Shown one piece after another: positions 1-9,683 of a DNA stretch of 64,000 bases (position 1 is the stretch's first letter; each line of letters starts with the position of its first letter). Both the position numbers and the translations under genes were made by a program. The notes beneath the pieces are model-generated. The model ran no database searches. It was not told where the DNA came from and worked only from the letters and a program-made list of their open reading frames with translations. Source of the DNA: Desulfomonilia bacterium (GTDB lineage: Bacteria > Desulfobacterota > Desulfomonilia > UBA1062); assembly GCA_036567785.1 (NCBI GenBank), contig DATCTV010000062.1:1-64000 (forward strand). The letters run 5' to 3'.

Positions 1-64
1 CCCCGGCTTCTCTCTCCTTCAGTATCCGGATTATCTGCTCCTCTCCAAATCTCCCTCTCCTCAT
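1..64 (-). CDS. IS3-family transposase OrfA, 5' end only (cut by window edge)
   Basis: The first 21 codons of a reading frame run off the left edge of the window. An ATG at 64 (minus strand) is preceded by a strong AGGAGG ribosome binding site. The peptide begins MRRGRFGEEQIIRILKEREA, which matches the usual N-terminus of IS3/IS911-type OrfA proteins (a basic start followed by F-x-E-E-Q-I-I-x-x-L-K-E). OrfA is the DNA-binding half of the transposase, normally joined to OrfB by programmed frameshifting. OrfB would lie outside the window. The element abuts a broken Rhs gene, so it probably inserted into it. The IS group cannot be settled from 21 residues. Confidence 0.75.
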   Translation of the reverse strand, partial: MRRGRFGEEQIIRILKEREAG

Positions 65-95
65 GGTACGATCCTCCTCTTACCTTTTTACCAGA

Positions 96-740
96 TCATA
101 CTCGCTTCAAATATGGCTTATTTTTCGGGGGGAAGGTCATGCTGGCATCATCAACCTGCACCAGATATCCGGGTGAATTGTATTTATAATTGACGAAGAA
201 TCTTGTTGCACCTGTAATTACGGGATAGGTAACCTTGCTCACACGGCAGCCTTCGTCATAATCGGTTATCACCTCGAACGCACCGTCTGTTGTTGTTGTA
301 TTAACGATGTGCTCCCTCCCGAGATCGTCATAAGTGATGTCCTTTGTGAATCCATCAGGTCCTTGAATTGAAGCAAGAAGACCGAGTGCATACTTGCCGG
401 AAGTCGAACCCATCGGGGCGATATCATACGTCCAGACCGATACTTCTTTTACGGTTAACGAGGCATATCCCGAAAACAGGGAAGAAACAAAATTACCTAT
501 CGTAGCCAGAAGGCCAGTTCCCTGACCCATTAGTTTCTTTTTGGTTAACCTGCCGATTGCATCATATTCATAATCGATTACCTGTCCCTTGGCGTCGGTT
601 TGCCTGATCATCTCACCGAATGCATTGTATTTATATGTCCAAGTGTCCATATCAGGATCAACCGTTGAAATTTTTCGGCCAAGAATATCATAGTTCATTT
701 GTATAACATTATTGTCGGTATCCGTTTGGGGTTCACTTTA
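96..740 (-). pseudogene. Rhs/YD-repeat protein fragment
   Basis: The frame encodes YD-repeat protein: N-Y-D-I-L-G-R-K, then Y-K-Y-N-A-F-G-E-M-I-R-Q-T-D-A-K-G-Q, then Y-E-Y-D-A-I-G-R-L-T. Such repeats form the shell of Rhs/polymorphic-toxin or wall-associated proteins. Repeat-like sequence (T-D-T-D-N-N-V-I-Q) continues upstream of the only ATG, back to an in-frame TAA at 738-740. The ATG at 698 is therefore internal and the 5' part of the gene is missing. At the other end the frame stops at 96-98, close to the IS3-type orfA, so the 3' part is also lost. About 210 codons remain of a family whose members often exceed 1000 residues. Most likely a non-functional remnant. Confidence 0.75.
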
Positions 741-843
741 CATGTATAATTCAATATTCCTCTTATGGATATGAAGTTTTCTTTAAGAAAATATTTTGCC
801 GATATGATATATACGGCGAATAGAAAAATACCGGAGGGTGCGT

Positions 844-2895
844 GTGAAGGATTTTTTCAATCTGTTCTCGCATGGTTTCATAAGGGTTGCCGCATGCATC
901 CCTGAGGTGAAGGTTGCCGACCCGCTTTTCAATGCAGAGAAAACAATTGAGCTCATAGAGAAAGCCTCACAGGGAAATGCCCTGCTCGCCGTCTTTCCGG
1001 AACTGGGCATTTCCGGCTATACCAATGAAGACCTTTTCTTCCAGAAGGCGCTTCTTGAAGGTGTGCATCAGGGGCTTCAAAAAATACTCAGAGCAACGGA
1101 AAACCTTCCGATCGTTGTTGTTACAGGGGCGCCGCTGATTGTCGCGGATTCCCTTTACAACTGTGCAGTCATAATGCAGGACGGCAGGATTCTCGGCATA
1201 GCGGTCAAAAGCTATCTCCCCAATTACAGGGAATTTTACGAGATGCGCCATTTCAGGCCCGCAGCCGAACTCGCATGCGACACGGTGGATATTCTTGGCC
1301 AGAGGGTTCCGATCGGTGCCGACCTGATTTTCAATGCCGAGAACATCCCTGGTTTCAGACTTTTTACCGAGATATGCGAAGACGTCTGGACACCGGTCCC
1401 ACCGTCCGGGTTTGCTGCTTTGTCCGGGGCGACCGTCATTGCAAATCTTTCCGCCTCCAATGTGCTTACAGGCAAGGACGAATACCGTCACTCCCTTGTG
1501 TCAAACCAGTCTGCCAGATGCCTTGCCGCCTATATATATACAGCCGCCGGTCCGGGTGAATCGACTACGGACCTTGCCTGGGACGGCCACGCCATAATCT
1601 ACGAAAACGGGACGCTCCTGGCGGAATCGGAAAGATTCTCATGGGAATCCCAGGTGGTTTTCGCGGACATCGACCTCGAAAGGCTGACCCATGACAGGCT
1701 GAGAACGCAGTCATTTTCATATGGCGCAAAAAAACTCGTCGGGAATTACGGGAAATTCAGGGAAGTGCCGTTCAATATCAACCTGCCCAAGGGGAAGATC
1801 GACCTGAAAAGGGAAATATCAAGATTTCCATATGTGCCGGCTGACCAGGCGCTGAGAGATAAAAGGTGCTACGAGATCTATAATATCCAGGTGCAGGGAT
1901 TGACGAAACGGCTCAAATCTTCGGGAATTAAAAATCTGGTAATAGGAGTCTCCGGCGGGCTCGATTCAACGAACGCGCTTATCGTTTGCGCAAAAACAAT
2001 GGATATACTGGGGCTTCCGAGGACCAATATAAAAGCATATACGCTTCCCGGGTTCGCGACCACGGACAAAACCTATAAAAACTCACTCAGGCTCATGTCC
2101 GCACTTGGCGTTGATTCGCGTGAAATCGACATCAAAGAGGGCTCTTTGCAGATGATGAAGGATATCGGCCATCCGTTCGCAAATGGCGGCAATGTCTATG
2201 ACATCACCTTTGAGAACATACAGGCCGGGCAGAGAACATCTCTCCTGTTCAGGATTGCGAACTTTGAAAACGCACTTGTCGTGGGCACTGGTGATCTCAG
2301 CGAACTGGCGCTGGGGTGGTGCACGTACGGGGTGGGAGACCATATGTCTCACTACAACGTGAACGCCAGCGTGCCGAAGACCCTGATACAATACATTCTC
2401 AGATGGGTTGCAGTGAAGGGCATCTTCGGGGAGGCCGCCTCTTCATGTCTTGCCGATATTCTTGATACCGAGATAAGCCCCGAACTCATTCCCGGAACCG
2501 TAAACGGCCAGCCGGCTCAGCGCACAGAAGACACGGTGGGTCCTTATGAACTCCAGGACTTCAACCTGTATTATTTCACGAGGTTCGGATATCTCCCGAC
2601 AAAAATCGCATTCATGGCGTGGAACGCCTGGCATGACAAGAACTGCGGAACATGGCCTGATGTGCCTGAAGATAAAAGAAACGCCTACGGCATCTCCATG
2701 ATAAAGAAATGGATGGAAGTCTTCATAAAAAAATTCTTCAGGCAGAGCCAGTTCAAACGCACATGCGTTCCGAACAGCCCAAAGATAGGTTCAGGCGGAT
2801 CGCTTTCACCAAGAGGGGATTACAGGGCTCCGAGCGACAGCGAAGACGCACCGTGGCTTAAGGACCTGGAAAAGATACCAGACAGCGAACAATGA
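844..2895 (+). CDS. nadE: Glutamine-dependent NAD+ synthetase
   Basis: Catalyses the last step of NAD+ synthesis, amidation of deamido-NAD+ using ammonia from glutamine, in the cytoplasm. It has 683 residues in two domains. The N-terminal nitrilase-like glutaminase carries the Glu-Lys-Cys triad: E53 in F-P-E-L-G, K122 in V-K-S-Y-L-P-N-Y and C178 in T-E-I-C-E-D. The C-terminal synthetase has the PP-loop S-G-G-L-D-S at 370-375. GTG at 844 is chosen over GTG at 838 because GGAGG (833-837) lies 6 nt before it, and the triad numbering then falls within two residues of the long bacterial enzymes. The stop overlaps the next gene by 4 nt, implying coupled translation. nadD is also in this window, in a separate operon. 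Confidence 0.95.
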   Translation: MKDFFNLFSHGFIRVAACIPEVKVADPLFNAEKTIELIEKASQGNALLAVFPELGISGYTNEDLFFQKALLEGVHQGLQKILRATENLPIVVVTGAPLIVADSLYNCAVIMQDGRILGIAVKSYLPNYREFYEMRHFRPAAELACDTVDILGQRVPIGADLIFNAENIPGFRLFTEICEDVWTPVPPSGFAALSGATVIANLSASNVLTGKDEYRHSLVSNQSARCLAAYIYTAAGPGESTTDLAWDGHAIIYENGTLLAESERFSWESQVVFADIDLERLTHDRLRTQSFSYGAKKLVGNYGKFREVPFNINLPKGKIDLKREISRFPYVPADQALRDKRCYEIYNIQVQGLTKRLKSSGIKNLVIGVSGGLDSTNALIVCAKTMDILGLPRTNIKAYTLPGFATTDKTYKNSLRLMSALGVDSREIDIKEGSLQMMKDIGHPFANGGNVYDITFENIQAGQRTSLLFRIANFENALVVGTGDLSELALGWCTYGVGDHMSHYNVNASVPKTLIQYILRWVAVKGIFGEAASSCLADILDTEISPELIPGTVNGQPAQRTEDTVGPYELQDFNLYYFTRFGYLPTKIAFMAWNAWHDKNCGTWPDVPEDKRNAYGISMIKKWMEVFIKKFFRQSQFKRTCVPNSPKIGSGGSLSPRGDYRAPSDSEDAPWLKDLEKIPDSEQ

Positions 2896-3902
2896 GGCCT
2901 TCATTTATCGTAAGGCTTGTAAACGGGCCTTTATTCGATCCTATGGTTTATCTGAGGCTCATCAATGAAAACCGCTCGATAATGTTGGATTGCGGCAGGT
3001 TTTCCGGGATTTCAAACAAGGAACTTCTGCTGCTCGATGCCGTGTTCATAACTCATATGCACATGGATCATTTCGTGGGCTTCGATACGCTCCTGAGGGT
3101 TATTCTGCACAGGAAAAAACCTTTGAATGTATTTGGTCCTGAGGGCATTATTGAAAAGCTCATATCAAAACTTAATTCATACACATGGAACCTGACTTCG
3201 GAATATCCGCTCACAATAAACATTTCAGAGGTGCTTGAGGGTTCCCTGAAAACGGTATCATTGAACGCCTCTTCAGGCTTCGGTGAAAGAGGGATCAGCG
3301 AAAGGGGCAGATCCGGAAATGAAATATATGCCGACCCCAGATTCACAGTGGAATCGGTGATCCTGGACCATAATATCCCGTGCCTGGGTTTTGCCGTAAA
3401 AGAAAAGTTCCATGTGAATATAAGGCCGGACATGATTGAGAAAAGGGGGTTCATCCCCGGGCCGTGGATTGGCCTTCTTAAGGAAATGATTATTTCAGGT
3501 GCTGAAGGCGATATCGAGATTGAAACAAAAGAAGGAAAAGTAACGCACAGCTCCACTGAACTTTCAGAAGATATTTCCGTTATAACAAAAGGCCAGAAAA
3601 TAGCATATCTTGCCGATGTCAGGTTTTCGCAGGAGAACCTTGACGGTTTCAGAACCATAGCGGCAGATGCTGACGTATTGTTTATCGAGACTTTTTACCT
3701 TGAAGAAATGAAGGATGAGGCCTACATTAAAGGACATCTTACGGCAGCGCAGGCAGGAGAGGTCTTCAGCGGCATACGAGCCGGAAGAATTGTACCGATG
3801 CATGTTTCACCCAGATATCACAACAGGCTAGACGAAATATTCAAAGAAGCCGGATGTGTTTGTCCGGGCTTGAGTGGCGCAAGTGGAGAAGAAAACCCAT
3901 AA
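2892..3902 (+). CDS. RNase Z-like metallo-beta-lactamase-fold hydrolase
   Basis: A 336-residue MBL-fold protein. The zinc motif T-H-M-H-M-D-H-F lies near residue 54. D-H-N-I-P-C-L-G-F is typical of the RNase Z/ElaC branch, as is the C-terminal block G-H-L-T-A-A-Q-A-G followed by P-M-H-V-S-P-R-Y. RNase Z trims tRNA 3' ends, but the branch also holds enzymes of other or unknown activity, so tRNA processing is not assured. The ATG overlaps the nadE stop (ATGA), and the copA start lies inside its last codons, so the three genes look like one operon. No signal peptide; probably cytoplasmic. A second, unrelated MBL protein is at 35486. Confidence 0.8.
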   Translation: MRPSFIVRLVNGPLFDPMVYLRLINENRSIMLDCGRFSGISNKELLLLDAVFITHMHMDHFVGFDTLLRVILHRKKPLNVFGPEGIIEKLISKLNSYTWNLTSEYPLTINISEVLEGSLKTVSLNASSGFGERGISERGRSGNEIYADPRFTVESVILDHNIPCLGFAVKEKFHVNIRPDMIEKRGFIPGPWIGLLKEMIISGAEGDIEIETKEGKVTHSSTELSEDISVITKGQKIAYLADVRFSQENLDGFRTIAADADVLFIETFYLEEMKDEAYIKGHLTAAQAGEVFSGIRAGRIVPMHVSPRYHNRLDEIFKEAGCVCPGLSGASGEENP

Positions 3903-6258
3903 CATAATAGAACTCGGTGTTGCAGGCATGGGATGCGTGAAATGCGCCAACACCATTGAAGCGGTGCTTTCGAAAACTCCGGGTGTGGTTTCCAGCCATG
4001 TAGCACTGGCTTCAAATTCTGTAAGTATCGAATATATGCCTGATAAAGTATCCGTAAATGAACTTGCTCAGGCTGTAAGAGGTGCCGGATATCAGGTGCT
4101 GGTTGAAAAGATTAGTGCGGGAATAGGAGGAATGCACTGCGCATCATGTGCGCTCAGAATAGAGGAATCGCTCAAAAAGATTCCAGGAATAGATCAAGCA
4201 ACCGTCAACCTGGCGGCTGAATCAGTTCAGATTTCTTATTATCCCGGTGCGGCCAGCCTCACTGAAATTAAAAAAGCGGTAAGGAATGCAGGGTTCGAGT
4301 GGAGGGGGGCTTCCGTTCAAACGGGTGATGCCGTGGCTGATGATATAAGGTGGAAAAAGATCAGGGCGATTGCCGGTATTGCTTCAGGCGCGATCCTGAT
4401 GGCGCTCATGTACCTGCCCTTGAGCCATTTGAAAATTACCGGTTATGCGATCTTTATCCTTTCGACGCCGATTTTTGTCTGGCTTACATATCCTATATTC
4501 ATTTCAGCCTGGAATGCGCTTAAAAATTTCAATCTCAGCATGGATGTGATGTATGGCATGGGTGTCGGTGTTTCATATGTATCGAGCGTACTTGCAACGT
4601 TCGGGGTTCTGCCGCATGAGTTCATGTATTACGAAACCGCGATACTCCTGCCTGCGTTTCTGATGATGGGCAGGTACCTGGAAGCCCGGGCAAAAGGGCG
4701 GACGTCGGAAGCTATTAGAAAGCTTATGGAACTCAAACCGGAGACCGCCACGGTCATTCGGAACAATCAGCATATGCTTATTCCCTCGGATGAACTGGTG
4801 ACGGGCGATATCATCCTTGCAAGGCCGGGAGACAGGTTTCCTGTTGACGGGGAGGTTGTCACCGGCGAGTCATGGGTCAATGAATCGATGCTTACAGGCG
4901 AACCTTTGCCCCGCTTCAAAAATCCGGGTTCAAAGGTGACGGGCGGTACCGTGAACACAGATGGTGTTCTGGAAGTAAGGGCGACACACGTTGGCAGCGA
5001 AACGACCCTTGCCCGGATTATAATGACAGTTCGGGATGCGATGGCCGGAAAACCTCCGGTACAGAACCTGGCCGACAGGGTGGTCAAATGGTTTATCCCC
5101 TCAGTTCTGGCAATTGCAGTCATAAGTTTTCTGTCATGGTATTTCATCTTTGGCTCGACTCTTCAATTCGCAGTCAACACACTGATTTCCGTTCTCGTCA
5201 TCGCATGCCCGTGCGCGCTGGGCCTTGCCATACCGACCGCCGTGACAGTAGGTATAGGACGGGCTGCGGAACTGGGCGTGCTCATCAGGAATGCCGATGC
5301 CCTTGAGTACGCAGAAAAAATAGACACCGTTGTTTTTGACAAGACAGGCACACTTACTGAAGGCAAGCCGGTTGTAACTGAAATTATAGAAATATCCATG
5401 AGCGAGGCTGAAATACTCTCCTATGCAGCAGGCCTCGAGCAATATTCCACACATCCGATTGCAGCGGCAATCCTTAAAAAGGCGGAAATTGCAAATATAA
5501 AACCGCTTCCAGCAGAAGGGGTTTCGGTTATAAGCGGCCGGGGCATTCAGGGAAAAATAAACTCACACGATGTCATGCTGGGCAGTCCTCATCTTTCTGA
5601 AAAAGAGATCAGCGAAGCGGCAATTCTCGAATCAGAAGGTAAGACTGCGGCAGTTCTTATAATTGACTCAAAGGCGGCCGGGATTATTGCCGTTAGTGAC
5701 GCAATTAAAAAAGGTGCAGCTGATGCAGTGACGGCCCTGAAGAGGTTTGGTCTCAAGCCGGTCATGCTCACAGGGGACAACGAAAATGCAGCCAGGAAAG
5801 TTGCATCTGAATGCGGCATAGACGAAGTCATTTATGGTGTGCTCCCAGGGGAGAAGGCATCCGTTGTTGATAAACTCAAGGAAAAGGGCAGGGTGGTCGC
5901 CTTTGCAGGAGACGGAATAAACGATGCCCCAGCGCTTGCCGGGGCTGACATAGGGATAGCCATGGGCAGCGGGACCGATATCGCAATTGAAGCAGGAGAT
6001 ATTGTACTTTCTTCAGGTAATCCCTCAGATGTGCCGAAGGCCGTTGTTTTAAGCAGAAAGGTCATGAGCCGCATAAGGCAGAATCTTTTCTGGGCTTTTG
6101 CCTACAATATCATACTCATACCGGTTGCTGCAGGCCTGTTGAAACCTGTTTCTGGAATCACGCTGAGGCCTGAGTTCGCAGGCCTGGCGATGGCCATGAG
6201 TTCAGTGACTGTTGTGACATTGTCCCTTATGCTGAAAAAATTCGTGCCTAAAGTTTAA
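3874..6258 (+). CDS. copA: Cu(I)-exporting P1B-type ATPase with two metal-binding domains
   Basis: An inner-membrane pump that uses ATP to export monovalent copper (794 residues). Two heavy-metal-associated domains come first, with G-M-G-C-V-K-C-A (C21, C24) and G-M-H-C-A-S-C-A (C89, C92). P-type hallmarks follow: T-G-E-P, the transport-site C-P-C at 445-447, the phosphorylated Asp of D-K-T-G-T at 489, the H-P motif in S-T-H-P-I-A and [10 protein letters not shown] in the penultimate helix and M-S-S in the last are the P1B-1 copper signature. The GTG at 3874 overlaps the preceding gene by 29 nt; GTG at 3883 is an alternative. No copper-responsive regulator was seen nearby. Confidence 0.93.
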   Translation: MAQVEKKTHNIIELGVAGMGCVKCANTIEAVLSKTPGVVSSHVALASNSVSIEYMPDKVSVNELAQAVRGAGYQVLVEKISAGIGGMHCASCALRIEESLKKIPGIDQATVNLAAESVQISYYPGAASLTEIKKAVRNAGFEWRGASVQTGDAVADDIRWKKIRAIAGIASGAILMALMYLPLSHLKITGYAIFILSTPIFVWLTYPIFISAWNALKNFNLSMDVMYGMGVGVSYVSSVLATFGVLPHEFMYYETAILLPAFLMMGRYLEARAKGRTSEAIRKLMELKPETATVIRNNQHMLIPSDELVTGDIILARPGDRFPVDGEVVTGESWVNESMLTGEPLPRFKNPGSKVTGGTVNTDGVLEVRATHVGSETTLARIIMTVRDAMAGKPPVQNLADRVVKWFIPSVLAIAVISFLSWYFIFGSTLQFAVNTLISVLVIACPCALGLAIPTAVTVGIGRAAELGVLIRNADALEYAEKIDTVVFDKTGTLTEGKPVVTEIIEISMSEAEILSYAAGLEQYSTHPIAAAILKKAEIANIKPLPAEGVSVISGRGIQGKINSHDVMLGSPHLSEKEISEAAILESEGKTAAVLIIDSKAAGIIAVSDAIKKGAADAVTALKRFGLKPVMLTGDNENAARKVASECGIDEVIYGVLPGEKASVVDKLKEKGRVVAFAGDGINDAPALAGADIGIAMGSGTDIAIEAGDIVLSSGNPSDVPKAVVLSRKVMSRIRQNLFWAFAYNIILIPVAAGLLKPVSGITLRPEFAGLAMAMSSVTVVTLSLMLKKFVPKV

Positions 6259-6328
6259 CTATTTTTATCAAGGTGCCGATATGAAACAGGTAAATACCAA
6301 TAAATCAAAAATCCGAAGGGGGTACATT

Positions 6329-7021
6329 ATGAAGAGGTTTTTCTGCTTCGCCGTGATTTTCTTGGTCGCTTTATCTGTATCAGGATGCTGCGGAAAACTT
6401 AAAAAGGCAAATCTTGATCTTACGAATGAAGTGGCGCAGCTGCAGCAGGATAAGGATTCATGCAACAAGGCATTAACCGCTGCTACAAATGACCTGGCTG
6501 CAAAGGACAAGGCCCTGGCCGCAAAGGCAAAAGAGATTCAGACAAAGGAAGTTCAGGTTAAGCAGCAGAGTGCGGCATTTGCCCAGATGCAGGAAGCGAT
6601 GAAGGCTGAACTTGCTTCAAAGGAAGTCACCCTTAAAGAGCTCGAGGGAAAACTCACCCTTACCATGGTTGAGGCGATCCTGTTCGATTCCGGCAAGGCG
6701 GATGTAAAGAAGGAAGGGAAACAGGCGCTCAAAAAAGTTGCAGGTGTTCTCAAGGAGGTCAAGGATCAGGATATCATAATCGCCGGTTATACCGATAATG
6801 TTAAGATAAGCGCAGCACTGGCAAAGAAATATCCGACCAACTGGGAACTTTCTGCTGCACGGGCAATATCGGTTGTAAAACTGCTTCAGGCCGACGGCGT
6901 CAATCCGGAACTGCTATCGGCCGCAGGCTTCAGCGAATACAGGCCTGTTGCTGACAACAAAACCCCGGAGGGACGCGCAGAAAACCGCCGTATGGAAATC
7001 ATTCTGATGCCAAAGAGATAG
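6329..7021 (+). CDS. OmpA-family peptidoglycan-associated lipoprotein
   Basis: A 230-residue lipoprotein. The signal peptide ends in the lipobox L-S-V-S-G-C with the lipidated Cys at 20. A long Lys/Ala/Gln-rich coiled coil follows (roughly 22-110), then a C-terminal OmpA/MotB domain with F-D-S-G-K-A near the start, G-Y-T-D-N-V, W-E-L-S-A-A-R-A and N-R-R-M-E-I. The OmpA domain binds peptidoglycan, so the protein probably links the outer membrane to the wall. The start at 6329 is preferred over the in-frame ATG at 6281 because it follows GAAGGGGG and places the signal peptide at the N-terminus. It follows copA by about 70 nt and ends in its own terminator. Confidence 0.9.
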   Translation: MKRFFCFAVIFLVALSVSGCCGKLKKANLDLTNEVAQLQQDKDSCNKALTAATNDLAAKDKALAAKAKEIQTKEVQVKQQSAAFAQMQEAMKAELASKEVTLKELEGKLTLTMVEAILFDSGKADVKKEGKQALKKVAGVLKEVKDQDIIIAGYTDNVKISAALAKKYPTNWELSAARAISVVKLLQADGVNPELLSAAGFSEYRPVADNKTPEGRAENRRMEIILMPKR

Positions 7022-7036
7022 TAAATTTTAATAGCG

Positions 7037-7062
7037 AAAAAAGCTGCAGGCAAATCTGCAGC
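7037..7062 (-). terminator. Intrinsic terminator of the feo operon
   Basis: Read on the minus strand, a 7-bp perfect stem GCTGCAG/CTGCAGC with a 6-nt loop is followed directly by six T residues. It lies about 40 nt beyond the stop of the small Cys-rich gene, so it would end the feoA-feoB transcript. Confidence 0.8.
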
Positions 7063-7072
7063 CATATTACTT

Positions 7073-7105
7073 ACAGGGCAGGCAAGAGCCTGTCCTGTTT
7101 TTATT
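7073..7105 (+). terminator. Intrinsic terminator of the OmpA-like lipoprotein gene
   Basis: An 11-bp stem, ACAGGGCAGGC against GCCTGTCCTGT (one G-T pair), with a 4-nt loop, is followed by TTTTT. It lies 52 nt after the lipoprotein stop and its 3' end overlaps the stop codon of the convergent Cys-rich gene. Confidence 0.8.
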
Positions 7106-7262
7106 TCAAGTCCTTATTTTTCCCGCTGCAGATTTGCTGTTCGTCAAGAGGACAATTTTCGCACCTGCATGAGCAAGATGGTTTTCTGATGCGCCTGTAC
7201 AGGGTTGCAGCGAGATAAGCAGCCGCAATACCGACAATCAGGGAGATGATGAGAAGCTCCAT
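7101..7262 (-). CDS. FeoB-associated Cys-rich small membrane protein
   Basis: A 53-codon gene starting 12 nt after feoB. The product begins M-E-L-L-I-I-S-L-I-V-G-I-A-A-A-Y and has one N-terminal membrane helix (about 2-21). A short basic stretch R-R-I-R-K-P follows, then a Cys cluster C-S-C-R-C-E-N-C and a further Cys near the end. This matches the small proteins often encoded after feoB in anaerobes (FeoB-associated Cys-rich membrane protein family), which are thought to occupy the FeoC position; whether the Cys residues bind iron or a cluster is unknown. Start, stop and composition were checked codon by codon on the minus strand. The next feature downstream is the feo terminator. Confidence 0.85.
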   Translation of the reverse strand: MELLIISLIVGIAAAYLAATLYRRIRKPSCSCRCENCPLDEQQICSGKNKDLK

Positions 7263-7274
7263 ATTTTCTTCCTT

Positions 7275-9362
7275 TCAATACCCGAGGAGACGGCCTGTCT
7301 GAAAAACTGCCGCTGAAAGGGTAAAGGCGAAAAGCGTGTTGAAAAGAAACGAAAAGGCGCCCCATTTCCATGAACCCGACTCACGCACGATGCAGACGAT
7401 TGTCGCAAAGCATGGCGCATAAAAAATTATGAAAATCATCAGGCTCAAAGCAGTAAGCGGAGAGAAGCCTTCTGATGATGCAAGACGCCTGGATAACGGA
7501 ATTGATTCGCCGGGGTCAACAGAACCGAGAGAATACGCTGTGCCGAGTGTCGAGACGATAACCTCCTTGGCTGCAAAACCGCCTATAAGAGCGATATTTA
7601 TCCTCCAGTCGAAACCGGCAAGTGCGCTTATGCCTTCAATAGAGGTTCCGATTCTGCCGGCAAACGAATGCCTGAGCGCCGCCTCCGCCCTGGTTGAATC
7701 ATCTGAGTAGGTCTCGCTCTTATTTAGGGCCGGAAATGTCATGAGCGCCCATAGGACGATCGATATGGCCAGAATTATCGTACCTGCCTTTTTGAGGTAT
7801 TGCCAGGTCCTTTCCCATGTGTGGATTATGAGCCCCTTCATTGTGGGAAGCCTGTAGGGCGGCAGTTCCATTACAAAAGGAGTCGCCTCTCCGCGCACTA
7901 CCGTTGAACGCAGAAGCCATGCCACACAAAGGGCTCCCAGCCATGATATGATTGTTATCAGGATCATTACCAGGGCTTTGTTGTGAGAAAAGAATGCTGC
8001 AACCAGCACTGCAAACACGGGCAGTTTCGCCCCGCAGTTCATGAACGGAGCAGTCAGCATTGTGGCAAGCCTTTCCCTGGGGCTTTTTATCGTCCTGGTT
8101 GCCATTATGCCGGGGACTGCGCATCCGCCTGCAATACCGCCGGACACGATATATGACATGACCGAGCTTCCGTGAAGCCCGAATATCCTGAAAATCCGGT
8201 CGAGCATGTACGCAATCCTTGCAAGATAGCCCGAGTCTTCAAGCGCTGCAATTCCCAGGAACATGAACATGATGAGCGGCACAAATGTTATAACACCTCC
8301 CACACCGTCGATAATGCCCGAGATGATGAGTGATTTCATCAAACCTTCCGGCAGGTATCTGTCCGCCAGCGCTCCCAGCCAACCGAAAAGGCTGTCGAGC
8401 CATTCTACAGGTACTCTGCTTCCCGAGAAAGTGAACTTGTAGAGCAGGAATATCACGGCGATCATAACGACAGGGCCCGCCAGCCTGTGCGTAAATATCC
8501 TGTCTATCCTGTCGGTAAGGTAAAGCCTGTCAATGGTATCCCTGTGCTTGATTGCCTGTTTGACTATCGATTTGACATAGCCGAACCTGTAGTCTGAAAT
8601 GAGCGCTTCAGGGTATGTCTTGATGGTCGCCTCGAGGTGTCTGTTCAATTTTTCCCTGATAGCATCAAGCCTTGACGATAATTCCTTGTCCTGTTTCTCA
8701 CCCTCTGTGATAATGATTTCATCTTTCTCCAGGTATTTAAGCGCGATCCACCTTGGAGGGTATGTTCCTCCCAGAAAAGAGGAATCCTTGATCAGTATTT
8801 CCATTTCGTCGAGGGTTAAATCTATATCCTCTCCATAGCTGATCTTGTGATCTTTGGATTCATGAGAGCCGGCTGCAGCGACTGCTTTTTCTATAAGACT
8901 TTCGAGGCCTATGCCCTTGCGGCCTATTGTTTCAACTACAGGCACTGATAAGAGCGAGGACAGTTTATCCGTATCGATCTCGATTCCACGATTTCTTGCC
9001 ATGTCCATCATGTTGAGCGCCACGACCAGATTGATACCCATTTCCATGAGCTGCACATAGAGATAAAGGTTTCGTTCAAGATTGGATGCATCGACAATAT
9101 GAACTATCACGTCCGGTTTCTCTTTTGCTATGAAATCCCTGGCCGCCTGTTCTTCAAGAGAATAGGCGGACAGGGAATATGTTCCGGGAAGATCTACTAT
9201 GTTAATCCTTTCACCGTTATATGAGTAGACGCCTTCCTTCTTTTCTACTGTAACACCGGGATAATTGCCTACATGCTGGTGGGAGCCCGTGAGTTCGTTG
9301 AAAATTGTTGTCTTTCCCGAATTGGGGTTTCCCGCAAGTGCTATAACCAGCTGTTTATTCAT
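7275..9362 (-). CDS. feoB: Ferrous iron transporter FeoB
   Basis: An inner-membrane Fe(II) uptake protein of 695 residues. The cytosolic N-terminal GTPase domain has G1 G-N-P-N-S-G-K-T (11-18), G3 D-L-P-G-T-Y-S-L-S and G4 N-M-M-D. A helical linker and about ten membrane segments follow, including the two gate repeats (for example G-G-C-A-V-P-G-I-M-A-T-R). The in-frame ORF extends upstream to 9440, but ATG at 9362 gives the normal FeoB N-terminus (M-N-K-Q-L-V-I-A-L-A-G-N). It overlaps the last 8 nt of feoA, so the two are translationally coupled. Control probably comes from the divergent DtxR-type regulator. Confidence 0.95.
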   Translation of the reverse strand: MNKQLVIALAGNPNSGKTTIFNELTGSHQHVGNYPGVTVEKKEGVYSYNGERINIVDLPGTYSLSAYSLEEQAARDFIAKEKPDVIVHIVDASNLERNLYLYVQLMEMGINLVVALNMMDMARNRGIEIDTDKLSSLLSVPVVETIGRKGIGLESLIEKAVAAAGSHESKDHKISYGEDIDLTLDEMEILIKDSSFLGGTYPPRWIALKYLEKDEIIITEGEKQDKELSSRLDAIREKLNRHLEATIKTYPEALISDYRFGYVKSIVKQAIKHRDTIDRLYLTDRIDRIFTHRLAGPVVMIAVIFLLYKFTFSGSRVPVEWLDSLFGWLGALADRYLPEGLMKSLIISGIIDGVGGVITFVPLIMFMFLGIAALEDSGYLARIAYMLDRIFRIFGLHGSSVMSYIVSGGIAGGCAVPGIMATRTIKSPRERLATMLTAPFMNCGAKLPVFAVLVAAFFSHNKALVMILITIISWLGALCVAWLLRSTVVRGEATPFVMELPPYRLPTMKGLIIHTWERTWQYLKKAGTIILAISIVLWALMTFPALNKSETYSDDSTRAEAALRHSFAGRIGTSIEGISALAGFDWRINIALIGGFAAKEVIVSTLGTAYSLGSVDPGESIPLSRRLASSEGFSPLTALSLMIFIIFYAPCFATIVCIVRESGSWKWGAFSFLFNTLFAFTLSAAVFQTGRLLGY

Positions 9363-9663
9363 GCCTGCCGCCCCGGTGGCGATGTCTGTGCCTTTTGTGC
9401 ATAGAGCAGGAATCATTATCTCTAATGTCATCATTGACATCGACTTCGATAAAATCTGCCTCGCTGTTTCTGAGCGTAATTGTAAAGCATTGAAGTCTTA
9501 TCGCAACAGGGTCGAAAAGAGGGGCCCGGCCCTGTATCTTAATTTCGGTTCCCGGCACAAGGCCCATATCCCTTATCCTTCTGCCCAGCTCGCCGTCAGC
9601 CTTTATAGCGGCTATTGTCCCTGTCTGGTTATCTTTCATCTGCCGCAGTGATATTCTTTTCAT
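9355..9663 (-). CDS. feoA: Ferrous iron transport protein FeoA with His-rich tail
   Basis: A 102-residue SH3-like cytoplasmic protein that assists FeoB. The core M-K-R-I-S-L-R-Q-M ... G-E-L-G-R-R-I-R-D-M-G-L-V-P-G-T-E-I is typical FeoA, as is the D-P-V-A-I-R block. The final ~14 residues are unusual, H-K-R-H-R-H-R-H-R-G-G-R-H-E, with five His that could bind metal. The last 8 nt are shared with the start of feoB. It is the first gene of the operon, reading away from the DtxR-type gene; the intergenic region holds candidate operator half-sites. Confidence 0.92.
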   Translation of the reverse strand: MKRISLRQMKDNQTGTIAAIKADGELGRRIRDMGLVPGTEIKIQGRAPLFDPVAIRLQCFTITLRNSEADFIEVDVNDDIRDNDSCSMHKRHRHRHRGGRHE

Positions 9664-9683
9664 TTCAAGCCCTTTTTGTTAAA

